Part shown: in pieces, positions 53,171 through 62,327 of the stretch
How positions within the stretch are numbered: the stretch's first letter is position 1
Layout: each line of letters starts with the position of its first letter
Assembly (NCBI GenBank): GCA_018817425.1
Contig: JAHITX010000034.1
Span: 111,213-175,212, forward strand
Origin: Pseudomonadota bacterium
Lineage (GTDB): Bacteria; Desulfobacterota; Desulfobacteria; Desulfobacterales; RPRI01
DNA: 64,000 nt
Direction: 5' to 3'
The notes under the pieces: generated by a model
The model's input: only the letters and a program-made list of their open reading frames with translations
Told to the model about the DNA's origin: nothing
The model's database searches: none
Program-made: the position numbers and the translations under genes

Positions 53171-54751
53171 TTATTTCTTCACTACCTTATCGAAATCAAT
53201 CCCAAGATCCTCCATTACAACCTGAACCGCTGCACGGCCGCCACCTACTATTCCTGTGCCCGGATGGGAACTCGAACTACTCAAGTATAACTTCTTCAAC
53301 GGCATCCTGTAATTCCATCCGGGAAGAGGACGGTTGCCGGAAAGCTGCCAGTTAAAGCATCCTATATGGCCGATATCAGCATGAACAAATGCTGGATTGT
53401 GCTGCTCAAAATCCAGCGGCGTCATAAACGACCTTCCCAGAATATTATTATCACCCATGTTAGTCGTTCTTTCACGCAGATGACTAAGAATACCGTCTGC
53501 TACCTCCTGACCCTTCTCTTTCCACATCTGTGCTCCTCCGTCAGCCAGATCGTAAGGAGCAAAACCATAAAGATAAAGAGTATGTTTGCCAGCAGGAGCT
53601 CTCGTCTTGTCCCATTTGCTATATGAAATGCTAAGATAAAGATCGTCCCTCGGATATCCGAGATCAAGTGCATGAAACGCATTCCAGTATTCTTCCTTGC
53701 TACATGATGAAAATTCAATCCAAAAAGCATCGTTTACATCTTTGTCGCTACTTTTAAATTTTGGGACCTCATTTAATGCAAGATGCTGATGTATAGGCGC
53801 AAAATTTGAGGGAGACAGATTCTTTACACTTTGTGCAAAACCCTCAGGAAGCGGATGTCCGCCGGTCATGCCCGGAAACATCTGCTTAATGCTCATACCC
53901 GATACTACCGCCTTGCCGGCCAGTATCTCTTCTCCTGTTGTTAATATAACACCTGTTACCTCATCATCTGATATCTTGAATTCCTTTACCGTGCTCGATA
54001 GTTTGATAGTCCCGCCGTTGGCTTCTATCAGCCTGCCCATAGCCTCGCTTAACTCGCCTGAACCGCCTTCAGGGATACCTCCACCATATTTGTGAATCAT
54101 CGGAATGAATATAAACAATGTAAAACCGGTGCCTTTTACAAATGGGTTAATCATAGCTTCCGATGCATATCTCGAAAGAGCTATTTTGATCTTGTCGTTC
54201 TCAAATATCTCATCAACCACATCCCAGGCGCTTATCATCTGTGCTCTTATCAACTCACGACCCTCGGGGCTCTGATCCATCATCGCCATTTGAGCTCCAA
54301 AAGGCGGTGGAGGGTTGAACATACCCATTGTCAGCATGTCGAGCATCCTTATCGACCAGTCGTGAAATTTTCTGTAAGCCACTGCATCATGCTCGGAAAT
54401 CTTTGCTATGGATTGACAGGTCTTGTCCAGGTTCTGATGAAGTACAAAAACTGAATCATCATCAAAAATTACCCCGGTCATAACCTCAGGTTTTAAGTAC
54501 TTCAGTCCGTATTTTGCTTGCAGCTCAAGTTCATCATCCTTTATTACAGGGTTGGGCGCAATAAAGCCATGCCAGGTGGAACACACATCGTGTTTGAACC
54601 CGGGCAGCGTTAACTCTCTGGTCTGAGCTCCACCTCCGATCTTATCCTGATGTTCCACAACACACACGTTAAGTCCCGCTTTTGCAAGATAAGCACCAGC
54701 CATTAATCCATTATGACCTGCACCAGCTATGATTACATCATACTTTGACAT
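53171..54751 (-). CDS. Phytoene-desaturase-like FAD-dependent oxidoreductase
   Basis: This 526-residue protein begins with the dinucleotide-binding motif DVIIAGAGHNGLMAGAYLAK and the GG doublet (VVEHQDKIGGGAQTR). It ends with the CrtI-family C-terminal segment YLSSSSSHPGTGIVGGGRAA. The family covers carotenoid desaturases/isomerases and many undefined oxidoreductases, including PYROXD2-like proteins, to which this chain is closest in style. The substrate is probably a hydrophobic lipid or isoprenoid. It lies in a sigma-54-controlled cluster between a DUF1329 gene and the broken flavoprotein. Confidence 0.85.
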   Translation of the reverse strand: MSKYDVIIAGAGHNGLMAGAYLAKAGLNVCVVEHQDKIGGGAQTRELTLPGFKHDVCSTWHGFIAPNPVIKDDELELQAKYGLKYLKPEVMTGVIFDDDSVFVLHQNLDKTCQSIAKISEHDAVAYRKFHDWSIRMLDMLTMGMFNPPPPFGAQMAMMDQSPEGRELIRAQMISAWDVVDEIFENDKIKIALSRYASEAMINPFVKGTGFTLFIFIPMIHKYGGGIPEGGSGELSEAMGRLIEANGGTIKLSSTVKEFKISDDEVTGVILTTGEEILAGKAVVSGMSIKQMFPGMTGGHPLPEGFAQSVKNLSPSNFAPIHQHLALNEVPKFKSSDKDVNDAFWIEFSSCSKEEYWNAFHALDLGYPRDDLYLSISYSKWDKTRAPAGKHTLYLYGFAPYDLADGGAQMWKEKGQEVADGILSHLRERTTNMGDNNILGRSFMTPLDFEQHNPAFVHADIGHIGCFNWQLSGNRPLPGWNYRMPLKKLYLSSSSSHPGTGIVGGGRAAVQVVMEDLGIDFDKVVKK

Positions 54752-54815
54752 ATTATTTCCTTTCCGATTATTTTTTTTAAATAAACTTAATGAAATTACT
54801 TTTTACGAATCCGGA

Positions 54816-56132
54816 TTACTTAGACAGCAGTAAGAAATTATTGACAGTAAAAAAGCCGGGGTCCAGTTTTGAAGCAGGTATAAACAGGAAATCTTCTTCC
54901 GGGTCCGTTGATCGTGATACGCATGTAGCATGGCGGGCTTTTTCATCAATAAAAAGCATAGCATCATGATCCCCTGTATTATTTTTACCGGTCGGCACCT
55001 CACTGTAGTGCACTATAAAAGAGAGCCATGTACGGAAATCGCCGGATTTTTCATATACCTCTTTGTACCATATGGTATAAGTTTTCTGATCGATATAGTT
55101 TACATGCAACCCCCAGTTATAATACGGATCTTTAGGCATCTGTTCCACAATCCATACTTTTCTTGGAACATAGGTAATATTAAGAGGAGTCCATGATGCG
55201 CCCTCCCATTTTGGATCATCGAAACCTAATTTGGGGTGAGTGCCGGTATAGGGAAAGGCCCTTTTCATCCTTCCATCCGGAAATTCCTGTGCCGGAAGTA
55301 TATTTGGACTGGTAAATGAAACAAGAATTGTCTTTTCGCCGATATATTTCCAATTCATTGTGCGGGTTTTACCACTCCACAGATAATTTGTATCCCTCCA
55401 TGAATCAGAGCCCATATAGGGGTCAGACTTCATCCCTGAACCGGTTTGACGAATTCTTCGAATGGCAGGAACATAGACATAACTGCTATCTTCCCTTTTG
55501 TCCATATAGATGTATGTCAATATATTAGTTCCTTTGGCACTCATCGGATCCAAAGTATTTGAAAATTCGTACTGCAGAGCCTTATCAGGATTACTTATCT
55601 CCTGACCAGGCGGCCGGCCATTCATATACAGGCGCTGATCCAAGCCTTGAACATAACGCTCTTCCCTTGTTTTATCTATCCACATAATACGGGTTTTATC
55701 TCTTGAACCCATAAAACGATTTCTTTGGAATTCGAAGTTATATATGATTTTTACCCCGGCCTTTGGATCTTTAAGATCAATGTTGGGAAAAGGATAACCG
55801 TAAATATTTTCCGGGTATTTTCCAGTGCGTTTATCGATCAAATCGCCATCAGGAGTTACGTCAAATTTTCCCTCATTCTTTGGGCCTGCCGCAAGAAAAC
55901 CGTTAGTATGTTTGTATTTAAAGTTTATTTTTCCCGGTGTAATAAAATAGTCACCTTGTTCAATTGCACGGTACATAGCAGGAATGAGCAGATCTTTGTA
56001 TTGACTGCAGTTGGTCTTGTCTATCAACTTGGGTAAATCCATAGCCCAAAGGAGATTACCACCACACAAAAGCAGAACAAATAACGAACACAGTGACAAC
56101 CCAAAATACTTCAAAATTCTCGTTCGTTTCAT
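54816..56132 (-). CDS. DUF1329-family exported protein
   Basis: This 438-residue protein starts at ATG 56132 behind a gggggaa site; an upstream TTG is less likely. A signal peptide (about 4-30, ending NLLWA) is followed by the DUF1329 pattern. This includes a Tyr/Trp-rich beta-structure with YEFSNTLDPMSAKGTNILTY, YVPAIRRIRQTGSG, KYIGEKTILVSFTSP and RKVWIVEQMPKDPYYNWG. The family resembles outer-membrane-lipoprotein sorting (LolB-like) folds. It often accompanies genes for catabolism of hydrophobic compounds such as sterols or terpenoids. Export suggests handling of a lipid-like substrate. Confidence 0.85.
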   Translation of the reverse strand: MKRTRILKYFGLSLCSLFVLLLCGGNLLWAMDLPKLIDKTNCSQYKDLLIPAMYRAIEQGDYFITPGKINFKYKHTNGFLAAGPKNEGKFDVTPDGDLIDKRTGKYPENIYGYPFPNIDLKDPKAGVKIIYNFEFQRNRFMGSRDKTRIMWIDKTREERYVQGLDQRLYMNGRPPGQEISNPDKALQYEFSNTLDPMSAKGTNILTYIYMDKREDSSYVYVPAIRRIRQTGSGMKSDPYMGSDSWRDTNYLWSGKTRTMNWKYIGEKTILVSFTSPNILPAQEFPDGRMKRAFPYTGTHPKLGFDDPKWEGASWTPLNITYVPRKVWIVEQMPKDPYYNWGLHVNYIDQKTYTIWYKEVYEKSGDFRTWLSFIVHYSEVPTGKNNTGDHDAMLFIDEKARHATCVSRSTDPEEDFLFIPASKLDPGFFTVNNFLLLSK

Positions 56133-56182
56133 TTTCTTCTTTTCCCCCTTCAATTTTCATAATTGTTATATTTTTATCTTCA

Positions 56183-56281
56183 TCTTCGCTATTGAACAGC
56201 CCTTTTGAGGAGGCTCTTATCAAATAACAAGCGCTGTCAGGCAAGACATACAACAACAAAAGGGCTGTTTAATGACGAAGA
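56183..56281. repeat. 25-bp-arm inverted repeat in the DUF1329 leader
   Basis: The arm starting tcttcgctattgaacagc (56183-56207) is mirrored by the arm at 56257-56281 (caaaagggctgtttaatgac then gaaga) with 22 of 25 positions matching, around 49 bp. It lies between the SDR stop and the DUF1329 start in the same operon, so it could attenuate or stabilise the transcript, or be a small mobile-element remnant. Confidence 0.65.
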
Positions 56282-56348
56282 TAACCTCATCTTGTAAAGG
56301 TTCACCCGACATCTTCGATCTGTTTTGGTATTAATAATTATCTTCCCA

Positions 56349-57104
56349 TCAAGGCATACTCGCTCCACCATCAACAGATATGGTCTGACCGGTAATAAAG
56401 GAACCTTCATCTGAAGCCAAAAGTATGGCCATACCGATATAATCCTTTACCGAAGCGGTCCGTCGCATGGGGGTTGTGTTCACTATCATTTGAATGATTT
56501 CTTTCGGATATTTGGATTCCGAGATCAGTTTGGTGTCAGTTGTCAAACCACAGGCAATGGCATTCACATTAATCCCCATCGGACTTAGTTCAGCTGCCAT
56601 AACCCGGGTCATGGCAAGCATCGCCCCCTTTGTTCCGGAATAATCTGAATTCAGTGGTATACCCACTCTTGCCTGGGCAGAACATATTCCAATAATCTTT
56701 CCGTATTTCTTCTTAACCATTTCTCTTGCCACAAGCTGAGTGCAGAAAAAAAACCCTTTCTGGTTTATAGCTACAACACTATCAAATGTTTCTTCGTCCT
56801 TTTCAAGAAATGGAACTGATGAACCGCTGATAGCGGCATTATTGACAAGTATATCTATCTTTCCGAACTTTTTTATGGTTTTATCTATCATGCCTTTGAT
56901 ATCTGAGATCACTGATACATCAGATTTCAGAGCAAGGACTTCAACACCAACAGCCTTTATGTCTTGTTCAGCAGTTTTGAGCCTTTCTTCATTCCGGGCA
57001 GTAATTACGATATTAGCCCCTTCATTTGCCATACCAAGGGCGATAGCCTTGCCGATTCCGGCACTGCCACCCGTTATAATTGCAACCTTATCTTTTAGTT
57101 TCAT
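56349..57104 (-). CDS. Short-chain dehydrogenase/reductase (glucose-dehydrogenase-type)
   Basis: This 251-residue enzyme has the complete classical motifs: cofactor loop TGGSAGIGKAIAL, NNAAISG, catalytic Ser in ICSAQARVG and an intact YxxxK (YSGTK), then SDEGSFITGQTISVDGG. It should oxidise or reduce an alcohol/ketone with NAD(P). It is the first gene after the sigma-54 promoter at 57.2 kb, and so leads the metabolic cluster. The substrate is not readable. Confidence 0.92.
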   Translation of the reverse strand: MKLKDKVAIITGGSAGIGKAIALGMANEGANIVITARNEERLKTAEQDIKAVGVEVLALKSDVSVISDIKGMIDKTIKKFGKIDILVNNAAISGSSVPFLEKDEETFDSVVAINQKGFFFCTQLVAREMVKKKYGKIIGICSAQARVGIPLNSDYSGTKGAMLAMTRVMAAELSPMGINVNAIACGLTTDTKLISESKYPKEIIQMIVNTTPMRRTASVKDYIGMAILLASDEGSFITGQTISVDGGASMP

Positions 57105-57194
57105 GGTTTAGTCCTTTGTTATAGCTGTTACCACCGGGCAAATTACCTCATCACACTCAATTTGTATTCTGATTGCCATATTAAATATTAGATG

Positions 57195-57215
57195 ATTGCT
57201 TAAATCGTGCCAAAG
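57195..57215 (-). promoter_or_regulatory. Sigma-54 (-24/-12) promoter of the metabolic cluster
   Basis: Read on the minus strand, tttggcacgatttaagcaatc contains a perfect -24 TGGCACG. Its GG (57211-57210) is separated by exactly 10 bases from GC (57199-57198). The -12 box is AAGCA rather than TTGCA. Transcription would start near 57186, about 80 bp before the SDR ATG. The divergent sigma-54 activator gene starts 300 bp away, the usual arrangement. Confidence 0.75.
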
Positions 57216-57357
57216 TATAATATATAATAATATCGTATTGTTAAAAATTATATATAAATTAATATCTTTCATATGAAATAATATCATTTTTATAAGAATA
57301 AATAATGTGCTATAAAATTGTATCGGTATCCCCGTTTACTTATAATTGTATAGAGCA

Positions 57358-57499
57358 GAGCCACTTTCAAAACGTTTCAGTTTGGTTAAGCTCAAGGCGG
57401 ACGAAAATTTTAACCGCAGGAATACATTGAGTATTTCGAGGATTAAAATTTGAGCCCAACGCAGAGATCGGCCAAAATGGGGCGTTTTGAAACTGGCTC
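57358..57499 (+). repeat. 142-bp-family palindromic element, copy 3
   Basis: A full 142-bp copy between gagccactttcaaaacg and cgttttgaaactggctc, 14 bp before the ATG of the sigma-54 activator. An open frame of that gene reaches back into it only by chance (TTG at 57487). Inside, aaattttaa/ttaaaattt forms an inner stem. Confidence 0.9.
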
Positions 57500-57513
57500 A
57501 GCAGGATAATTTT

Positions 57514-59187
57514 ATGGATATAGAAGATACAAACGAATTTTACCGTCAGGCGACTATGCGGATCTGTGGGAGCCTGGATATAAAAACTGCCATGTGGAAT
57601 ACTCTGGAATATCTTGAAAAATTTATGCCAATAACAGGAATGAATCTTGTGCTGGGTGAGCCGGGTGTTCCTGCTATAGAAGCATTGGCTCAGGTCAGCC
57701 GTTATAAGATAGAAAAGAGTGATCAGATTATTCCTCTGCCCCCGGAAATCCGGTACGAGGTTGAAAGCTATTGGGCAAGTTTAGATGATGTTATAATCGT
57801 CAATAACCCTGAGCTATTTCCGACTATGCTGAAAGTAGCTTTATTGTTTGATAAATCCAGGTTTGGCTTGTCAAATATGACCATGCGCTTGAAAATACAA
57901 GACAAAAGGCTGTTTGCCCTGGTAGTTTATTTAAGCGGGCCAGGACAATATAAAAGTGAACATGCAAATCTTTTGTCGATGTTGCATGATCCCTTTGCCA
58001 TCGCTACGTCAAATGCTCTTCGACATCAGGAGGTGCTGAAACTAAAAGAAATGCTGGCAGATGATAACCGGTATCTTTATCAGGAAATGCTTCATATTTC
58101 CGGTGATGAAATCATAGGTAAAGATGCTGGGCTAAAGCAGATTTTCGGTATGGTCTGTCAGGTAGCTCCTGTAAATATTCCGGTTCTTCTGCTTGGTGAA
58201 ACCGGAGTGGGCAAAGAAGTAATTGCCAATGCCATCCATTATTCTTCTCCTCGAAAAAATCAGCCGTTTATAAAGGTTAATTGCGGGGCAATACCTGATA
58301 CATTGATTGACAGCGAACTTTTCGGACATGAAAAAGGGGCTTTTACCGGAGCGTTATTTCAAAAACGCGGCAGATTTGAGCGGGCACATAAGGGAACCAT
58401 ACTGCTGGATGAAATCGGGGAGCTTCCGCAGGAAGCACAGGTAAGACTTTTGCGAGTATTGCAGGAAAAAGAAATTGAACGAGTTGGCGGTGTCATGCCT
58501 ATACCTATAGATGTAAGGATTATTGCCGCCACAAACAGGGATCTGAAAAGTATGGTAAATTCGAATCGTTTTAGAGAAGATCTCTGGTTCAGGTTGAATG
58601 TGTTTCCACTCAAAATACCCCCATTACGGGAAAGAAGGGGTGATATCCCGGAACTGGTTCATTACTTTATAAATCGAAAATCAAGAGAAAGAAATATATC
58701 TCCTCCTCCAACAATTGAATCCAAAACTATTGAACAGTTAAAAGCATATAACTGGCCGGGTAATGTACGAGAACTTGAAAACTATGTAGAACGCATATTA
58801 ATTCAATATCAGGGTCAAGATATTTCCGCTCCACTCATATTTGAAGATATTATTTCGCAAAAAATAGAAACGGAAAATTATAGCCAACCGATTAATATCA
58901 AAGAAAATGATGTAGAATGCAAAGCTATATCGCATTTAACGGAGTTAGCCAAGATCATATTTTCCCAATTTGATACAGAAAAGCTTAAATTTTTGGCAGA
59001 TAAAAACGAACCTTTGGAATTGGAAGAAAATCTTTCATTACACATTCAGAAAGTATTGAAACTGACTGGCGGCAAAATAAACGGGCCTGGAGGAGCAGCT
59101 GAACTTCTTAATATAAATCCAAATACACTAAGAACAAAAATGCGAAAGCTGGGGTTATTAAAAAAAAGAGATAGAAAAAAAGCATAA
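57514..59187 (+). CDS. GAF-type sigma-54-dependent activator
   Basis: This 557-residue protein starts at ATG 57514 behind caggat; the frame upstream lies in repeat DNA. Residues about 1-190 form a GAF-like sensing domain. The AAA+ domain has Walker A GETGVGKE, GAFTGA ([15 protein letters not shown]), Walker B TILLDEIGEL and the NVRELENYVERI end. A Fis-type helix-turn-helix closes the chain (GGAAELLNINPNTLRTKM). The plan is that of NorR/FhlA-like ligand-sensing activators. It probably drives the divergent cluster through the promoter at 57.2 kb. It is bracketed by two direct copies of the 142-bp element. Confidence 0.93.
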   Translation: MDIEDTNEFYRQATMRICGSLDIKTAMWNTLEYLEKFMPITGMNLVLGEPGVPAIEALAQVSRYKIEKSDQIIPLPPEIRYEVESYWASLDDVIIVNNPELFPTMLKVALLFDKSRFGLSNMTMRLKIQDKRLFALVVYLSGPGQYKSEHANLLSMLHDPFAIATSNALRHQEVLKLKEMLADDNRYLYQEMLHISGDEIIGKDAGLKQIFGMVCQVAPVNIPVLLLGETGVGKEVIANAIHYSSPRKNQPFIKVNCGAIPDTLIDSELFGHEKGAFTGALFQKRGRFERAHKGTILLDEIGELPQEAQVRLLRVLQEKEIERVGGVMPIPIDVRIIAATNRDLKSMVNSNRFREDLWFRLNVFPLKIPPLRERRGDIPELVHYFINRKSRERNISPPPTIESKTIEQLKAYNWPGNVRELENYVERILIQYQGQDISAPLIFEDIISQKIETENYSQPINIKENDVECKAISHLTELAKIIFSQFDTEKLKFLADKNEPLELEENLSLHIQKVLKLTGGKINGPGGAAELLNINPNTLRTKMRKLGLLKKRDRKKA

Positions 59188-59198
59188 ATCTTACAATA

Positions 59199-59340
59199 GA
59201 GCCACTTTCAAAACGTTTCAGTTTGGTCAAGGTCAAGGCGGGTAAAAATTTTAACCGCAGGAATACATGTAGTATTTCGAGGATTAAAATTTTTACCCAA
59301 CGCAGAGATCGGCCAAAATGGGACGTTTTGAAACTGGCTC
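59199..59340 (+). repeat. 142-bp-family palindromic element, copy 4
   Basis: A full copy in the same orientation as copy 3, beginning 12 bp after the stop codon of the activator gene and ending just before the helicase stop. It is about 90% identical to copy 3 by eye. Confidence 0.9.
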
Positions 59341-59352
59341 AATAGAAATAGT

Positions 59353-60720
59353 TTAAATCTTCCAGGAATCATAAACTTTTTCTCTTGATTTGGCAGCTGT
59401 TTTAAGTATTCCTACATTTACATCAACATAATCATAAACAACAGCTTTACTTTTGCCTGGCGCGGGTCTTAGCACCCTGCCAAGATATTGAAATACTCTT
59501 CCTGCAAACCTTATAGGAGTGACTATAAACAGAGTTGACAGGTATTTGCAATCAAAGCCTTCTCCAACAAGCTGCCCCGTTGCTACAAGTACTTTTATTT
59601 CACCGTTGTTAAGGCGATCAAGGATATCTTTCCTTTGAATAGCTGGTACATCGCCGGTGAGCAAATCGGATGATATTTTATATCTGTATTTTAATATTGC
59701 CTGTAAGGTTTCACAGTGTTTTTTTCTGTCTGAAAGTACAAGACAGCATCCATTCCCATTTTTTGATTCTTTTGCAATATCCGAAGCTATAAGATGGTTT
59801 CTTGTATCGTTTGTGGTTAATTCGGAGAGCATCTTGCTGTATTCATTAACAGGATCAAAAAACGGATTAAAATCCGTTTCTCTTACAATAACCTCAGCAG
59901 GCAGAATGTCACCTTTTTCAACAAGCATTGTTTTATCAACTTCATGCCGAACATCTCCGAGATACCAGAATATAAGTTTTGAAAGATTATCTCTGCGCCA
60001 GGGGGTTGCAGATAATCCAAGCATATATTTTGAATCAAAACCGGAGACCGCCTCGGTAAATGTTCTGCTGGGAGTCCTGTGGCATTCATCAACTACAAGA
60101 TATCCTGTTTTTAAAGAGACTTCTTCAATGCATTTATAAACGGACTGAACAAGTGCGACTGTTATCTTATCTCCTATTATCTTTTTCCCTGATCCGATTA
60201 TTCCAATTTCTTCTTTGGCAATACCAAGAAAAGTTTCAATACGTTCGATCCATTGATTTGCAAGCTCTTTTGAGTGTACTATTATCAATGCAGGTTGCAT
60301 GCGTTGTTTTATCATATAAAGCGCCATTACGGTTTTACCGCTTCCCGTAGGAGCATTCAATGTTCCAAAATCCTTGGAAAGCATTATATTTACTGCCTGT
60401 TCCTGGAAGGGCTTTAATGAGCCGTTAAATTTGAAATCAACCAAAGGAAGCAAACGCCTTTTATCCGTAATTTCATATTCAATTCCGTGGCGTTTGCAAA
60501 GGAGTATAAGCTGGCGCATAAAACCTCTTGGAACCCAGAGCCCCCCTCCTTTTACCCTGTCATAAAACTTTAAAACTCTTGGAGTTCCCCTGTTCCAGCG
60601 CCCCATTTTTTCATTATCCATCCACTTGGGATTAGACAATGTAAGCTTTTCCGTTACTAACTGATATATGTTGGGTGGAATATTGGAAAGTCTCAGATTG
60701 TTTGATATGACTATTTTCAA
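59353..60720 (-). CDS. SF2 DEAD/DEAH-type helicase (XPB/RadD-like)
   Basis: This 455-residue helicase has motif I APTGSGKT, motif Ia IIVHSKELANQWIER, motif II VVDECHR (DECH), motif III GLSATPWR, and in the C-terminal domain VLVATGQLVGEGFD and motif VI QYLGRVLRP. It resembles the XPB/YprA-like group found alone in bacterial genomes and in some phages. The N-terminal 90 residues carry a small extra domain. It is separated from its neighbours by repeats, and no partner nuclease is adjacent. It may act in repair. Confidence 0.88.
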   Translation of the reverse strand: MKIVISNNLRLSNIPPNIYQLVTEKLTLSNPKWMDNEKMGRWNRGTPRVLKFYDRVKGGGLWVPRGFMRQLILLCKRHGIEYEITDKRRLLPLVDFKFNGSLKPFQEQAVNIMLSKDFGTLNAPTGSGKTVMALYMIKQRMQPALIIVHSKELANQWIERIETFLGIAKEEIGIIGSGKKIIGDKITVALVQSVYKCIEEVSLKTGYLVVDECHRTPSRTFTEAVSGFDSKYMLGLSATPWRRDNLSKLIFWYLGDVRHEVDKTMLVEKGDILPAEVIVRETDFNPFFDPVNEYSKMLSELTTNDTRNHLIASDIAKESKNGNGCCLVLSDRKKHCETLQAILKYRYKISSDLLTGDVPAIQRKDILDRLNNGEIKVLVATGQLVGEGFDCKYLSTLFIVTPIRFAGRVFQYLGRVLRPAPGKSKAVVYDYVDVNVGILKTAAKSREKVYDSWKI

Positions 60721-60814
60721 GTTATCACCTTATCATTGGTAATTGATATTAGTTGATCATTTTTATCAATTAAAGATTTAGCTTTTGATTCCGATTTTAT
60801 TAAATTTGTTTTCG

Positions 60815-60915
60815 ACAGGCTGTTACGGAACTACATTTTAGAAAATTGAGAATCAATGAAATCAAAAAGTTACAATCTCTAAAATGGGGAAAATCAGCAT
60901 TCTGCAACAGCCTGT
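60815..60915. repeat. Palindromic element with aacagcctgt ends
   Basis: acaggctgtt (60815-60824) is mirrored by aacagcctgt (60906-60915). An inner pair, cattttaga and tctaaaatg, extends the stem. This 101-bp element has no reading frame and looks like a second dispersed palindrome type; no other copy is seen here. Confidence 0.6.
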
Positions 60916-60924
60916 TGACATTCA

Positions 60925-60959
60925 TTCCCCCTTAAAAAAGGGGGATTAAGGGGGTTGTT
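60925..60959 (-). terminator. cccccttaa-type palindrome, likely terminator of the arsenosugar operon
   Basis: ccccc (60927-60931) and ggggg (60940-60944) flank an AT core, followed by a second ggggg. On the minus strand it lies just after the stop of the DUF2064 gene. The same vocabulary recurs twice at 63.7-63.8 kb. It could end transcription or be a dispersed repeat used that way. Confidence 0.5.
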
Positions 60960-60980
60960 ATAGATTAATTAATTTAGCGC

Positions 60981-61637
60981 TTACGCCGCCGCCCCTCTGA
61001 GTACTTCTTTAAAAGCTAAAGAAAGTTCTGCTTCAGGATCTTTTTCTATGTATCTCTCAAGATCTGTTATTTCATCAATATCGGTTTTTACTGAAAGCAG
61101 TTTATATTTAATGCCGAAAGATTCAGCAATTTTAAGCGTTGCAGAAAAAACACTTTCGGTGCTCCATGCAATATCTTCAAATAATAGCGGATAAAAACCG
61201 GACAATCCGATAAGATAATATCCTCCATCCTCGGTTGGGCCCAAAACAAGCTTGCATGTTTTAAGAAGTTCAAATGTTTTTTGTATATCAAAATGGGATA
61301 TATCAGGGCAATCGGTTCCTATGATGCATATTTGTTCATAATTTTGTGCAAAACCAAGTTTGAAAACACCTTGCATCTTATGCCCCAGGTTTCCTTCAGG
61401 CTGATCTTTTATAATCATACCTTTGGCTGTTTCATCAAAATATGCTTTACTACATTCAGAAGTTTTATAGATTATTGTGTCATAATCTTTATCGGAAACA
61501 ACATTATTAATTATATGGCGAAGCATAAGATCGTAAAGGGTTGAAGCAGTTTTCATGCCTGTATCTCTTCCCAGTCTGGTCTTAACCTGCCCGCAAACAG
61601 GCTCTTTTGCAAACAAAACCAGAAGCTCTTTTTTCAT
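60981..61637 (-). CDS. DUF2064-family glycosyltransferase-like protein (arsenosugar cluster)
   Basis: This 218-residue protein shows the TIGR04282/DUF2064 pattern: LLVLFAKEPVCGQVKTRLG at the N-terminus, ICIIGTDCPDIS (DxD-like site), LVLGPTEDGGYYLIGL and the DIDEITDLERY end. These MobA-like nucleotidyl/glycosyl transferases accompany ArsS in arsenosugar loci. It overlaps the next upstream gene by 4 bp, so it belongs to the same operon and is its last gene. Confidence 0.9.
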   Translation of the reverse strand: MKKELLVLFAKEPVCGQVKTRLGRDTGMKTASTLYDLMLRHIINNVVSDKDYDTIIYKTSECSKAYFDETAKGMIIKDQPEGNLGHKMQGVFKLGFAQNYEQICIIGTDCPDISHFDIQKTFELLKTCKLVLGPTEDGGYYLIGLSGFYPLLFEDIAWSTESVFSATLKIAESFGIKYKLLSVKTDIDEITDLERYIEKDPEAELSLAFKEVLRGAAA

Positions 61638-62323
61638 CTTATATCCTTGTAGAACTTTGCAAGCCTGTGAGGTGATACTCCAATCCTGTATAACAATGGA
61701 ATAAAATGCATCAGTAAGGCAGCAGTAAAAACGCCATGTTTAAAACGCCTGTAGGATACATCAACGCAAAGCCTGGAATAAAATATTTTACCTGCTTTAA
61801 AAATTCTTCTCGAAAATTCGTAATCTTCCAATATAGGAATTTCCGGAAAACCCGATACGGATTTAAATACGTTTTTTGTAACAAAGATTGCCTGATCGCC
61901 GTACATATACTTTGCGTATCGGGATCTAAGCCCGGTAATATATGCAAAAAATCTGTCTATACTTTCAAGGGATTCTTTGCCGCCGCACCTGATTCTGAAT
62001 CCGCCTGCTATAAATCCGGAATCAACTGCTTTTATAACTTCAGACTTCCATTCTTTTGGAAGAGATACGTCTGCATGCAAAAAGAGTAAAATATTACCAT
62101 TTGCTTTGTCTGCACCGTAATTCATCTGTGCAGCACGTCCTTTTTTGGTGGATTGCAGAAACCTTATGCTTTTAAATTCCGCAATTATTTCTGCCGTACG
62201 GTCTTTACTGCCTCCATCTACTGCAATTACTTCGATGTCTTCGTCAGAAACAGGTAACAGCGACTCAAGCTGTCCGTGTATTATTTTTTCCTCGTTGAAT
62301 ACAGGAATTATAATAGAGATCAT
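61634..62323 (-). CDS. Family 2 glycosyltransferase of arsenosugar cluster (TIGR04283-like)
   Basis: This 229-residue enzyme starts at ATG 62323 (MISIIIPVFNEE); a GTG six codons upstream would overlap arsS. It has GT2 motifs: VIAVDGGSKDRT, LLFLHADVSLP (the DxD-like HAD) and YGDQAIFVTK with ILEDYEFSRR. With ArsS and DUF2064 genes on either side this is the standard arsenosugar arrangement, where it probably adds or modifies the sugar part. Confidence 0.9.
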   Translation of the reverse strand: MISIIIPVFNEEKIIHGQLESLLPVSDEDIEVIAVDGGSKDRTAEIIAEFKSIRFLQSTKKGRAAQMNYGADKANGNILLFLHADVSLPKEWKSEVIKAVDSGFIAGGFRIRCGGKESLESIDRFFAYITGLRSRYAKYMYGDQAIFVTKNVFKSVSGFPEIPILEDYEFSRRIFKAGKIFYSRLCVDVSYRRFKHGVFTAALLMHFIPLLYRIGVSPHRLAKFYKDIR

Positions 62324-62327
62324 GACA

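Noticed and set aside
57487..57513. Nine extra N-terminal codons on the sigma-54 activator from a TTG
   Set aside because: These codons lie mostly in the palindromic element, and ATG 57514 fits the family start and has a better upstream site.
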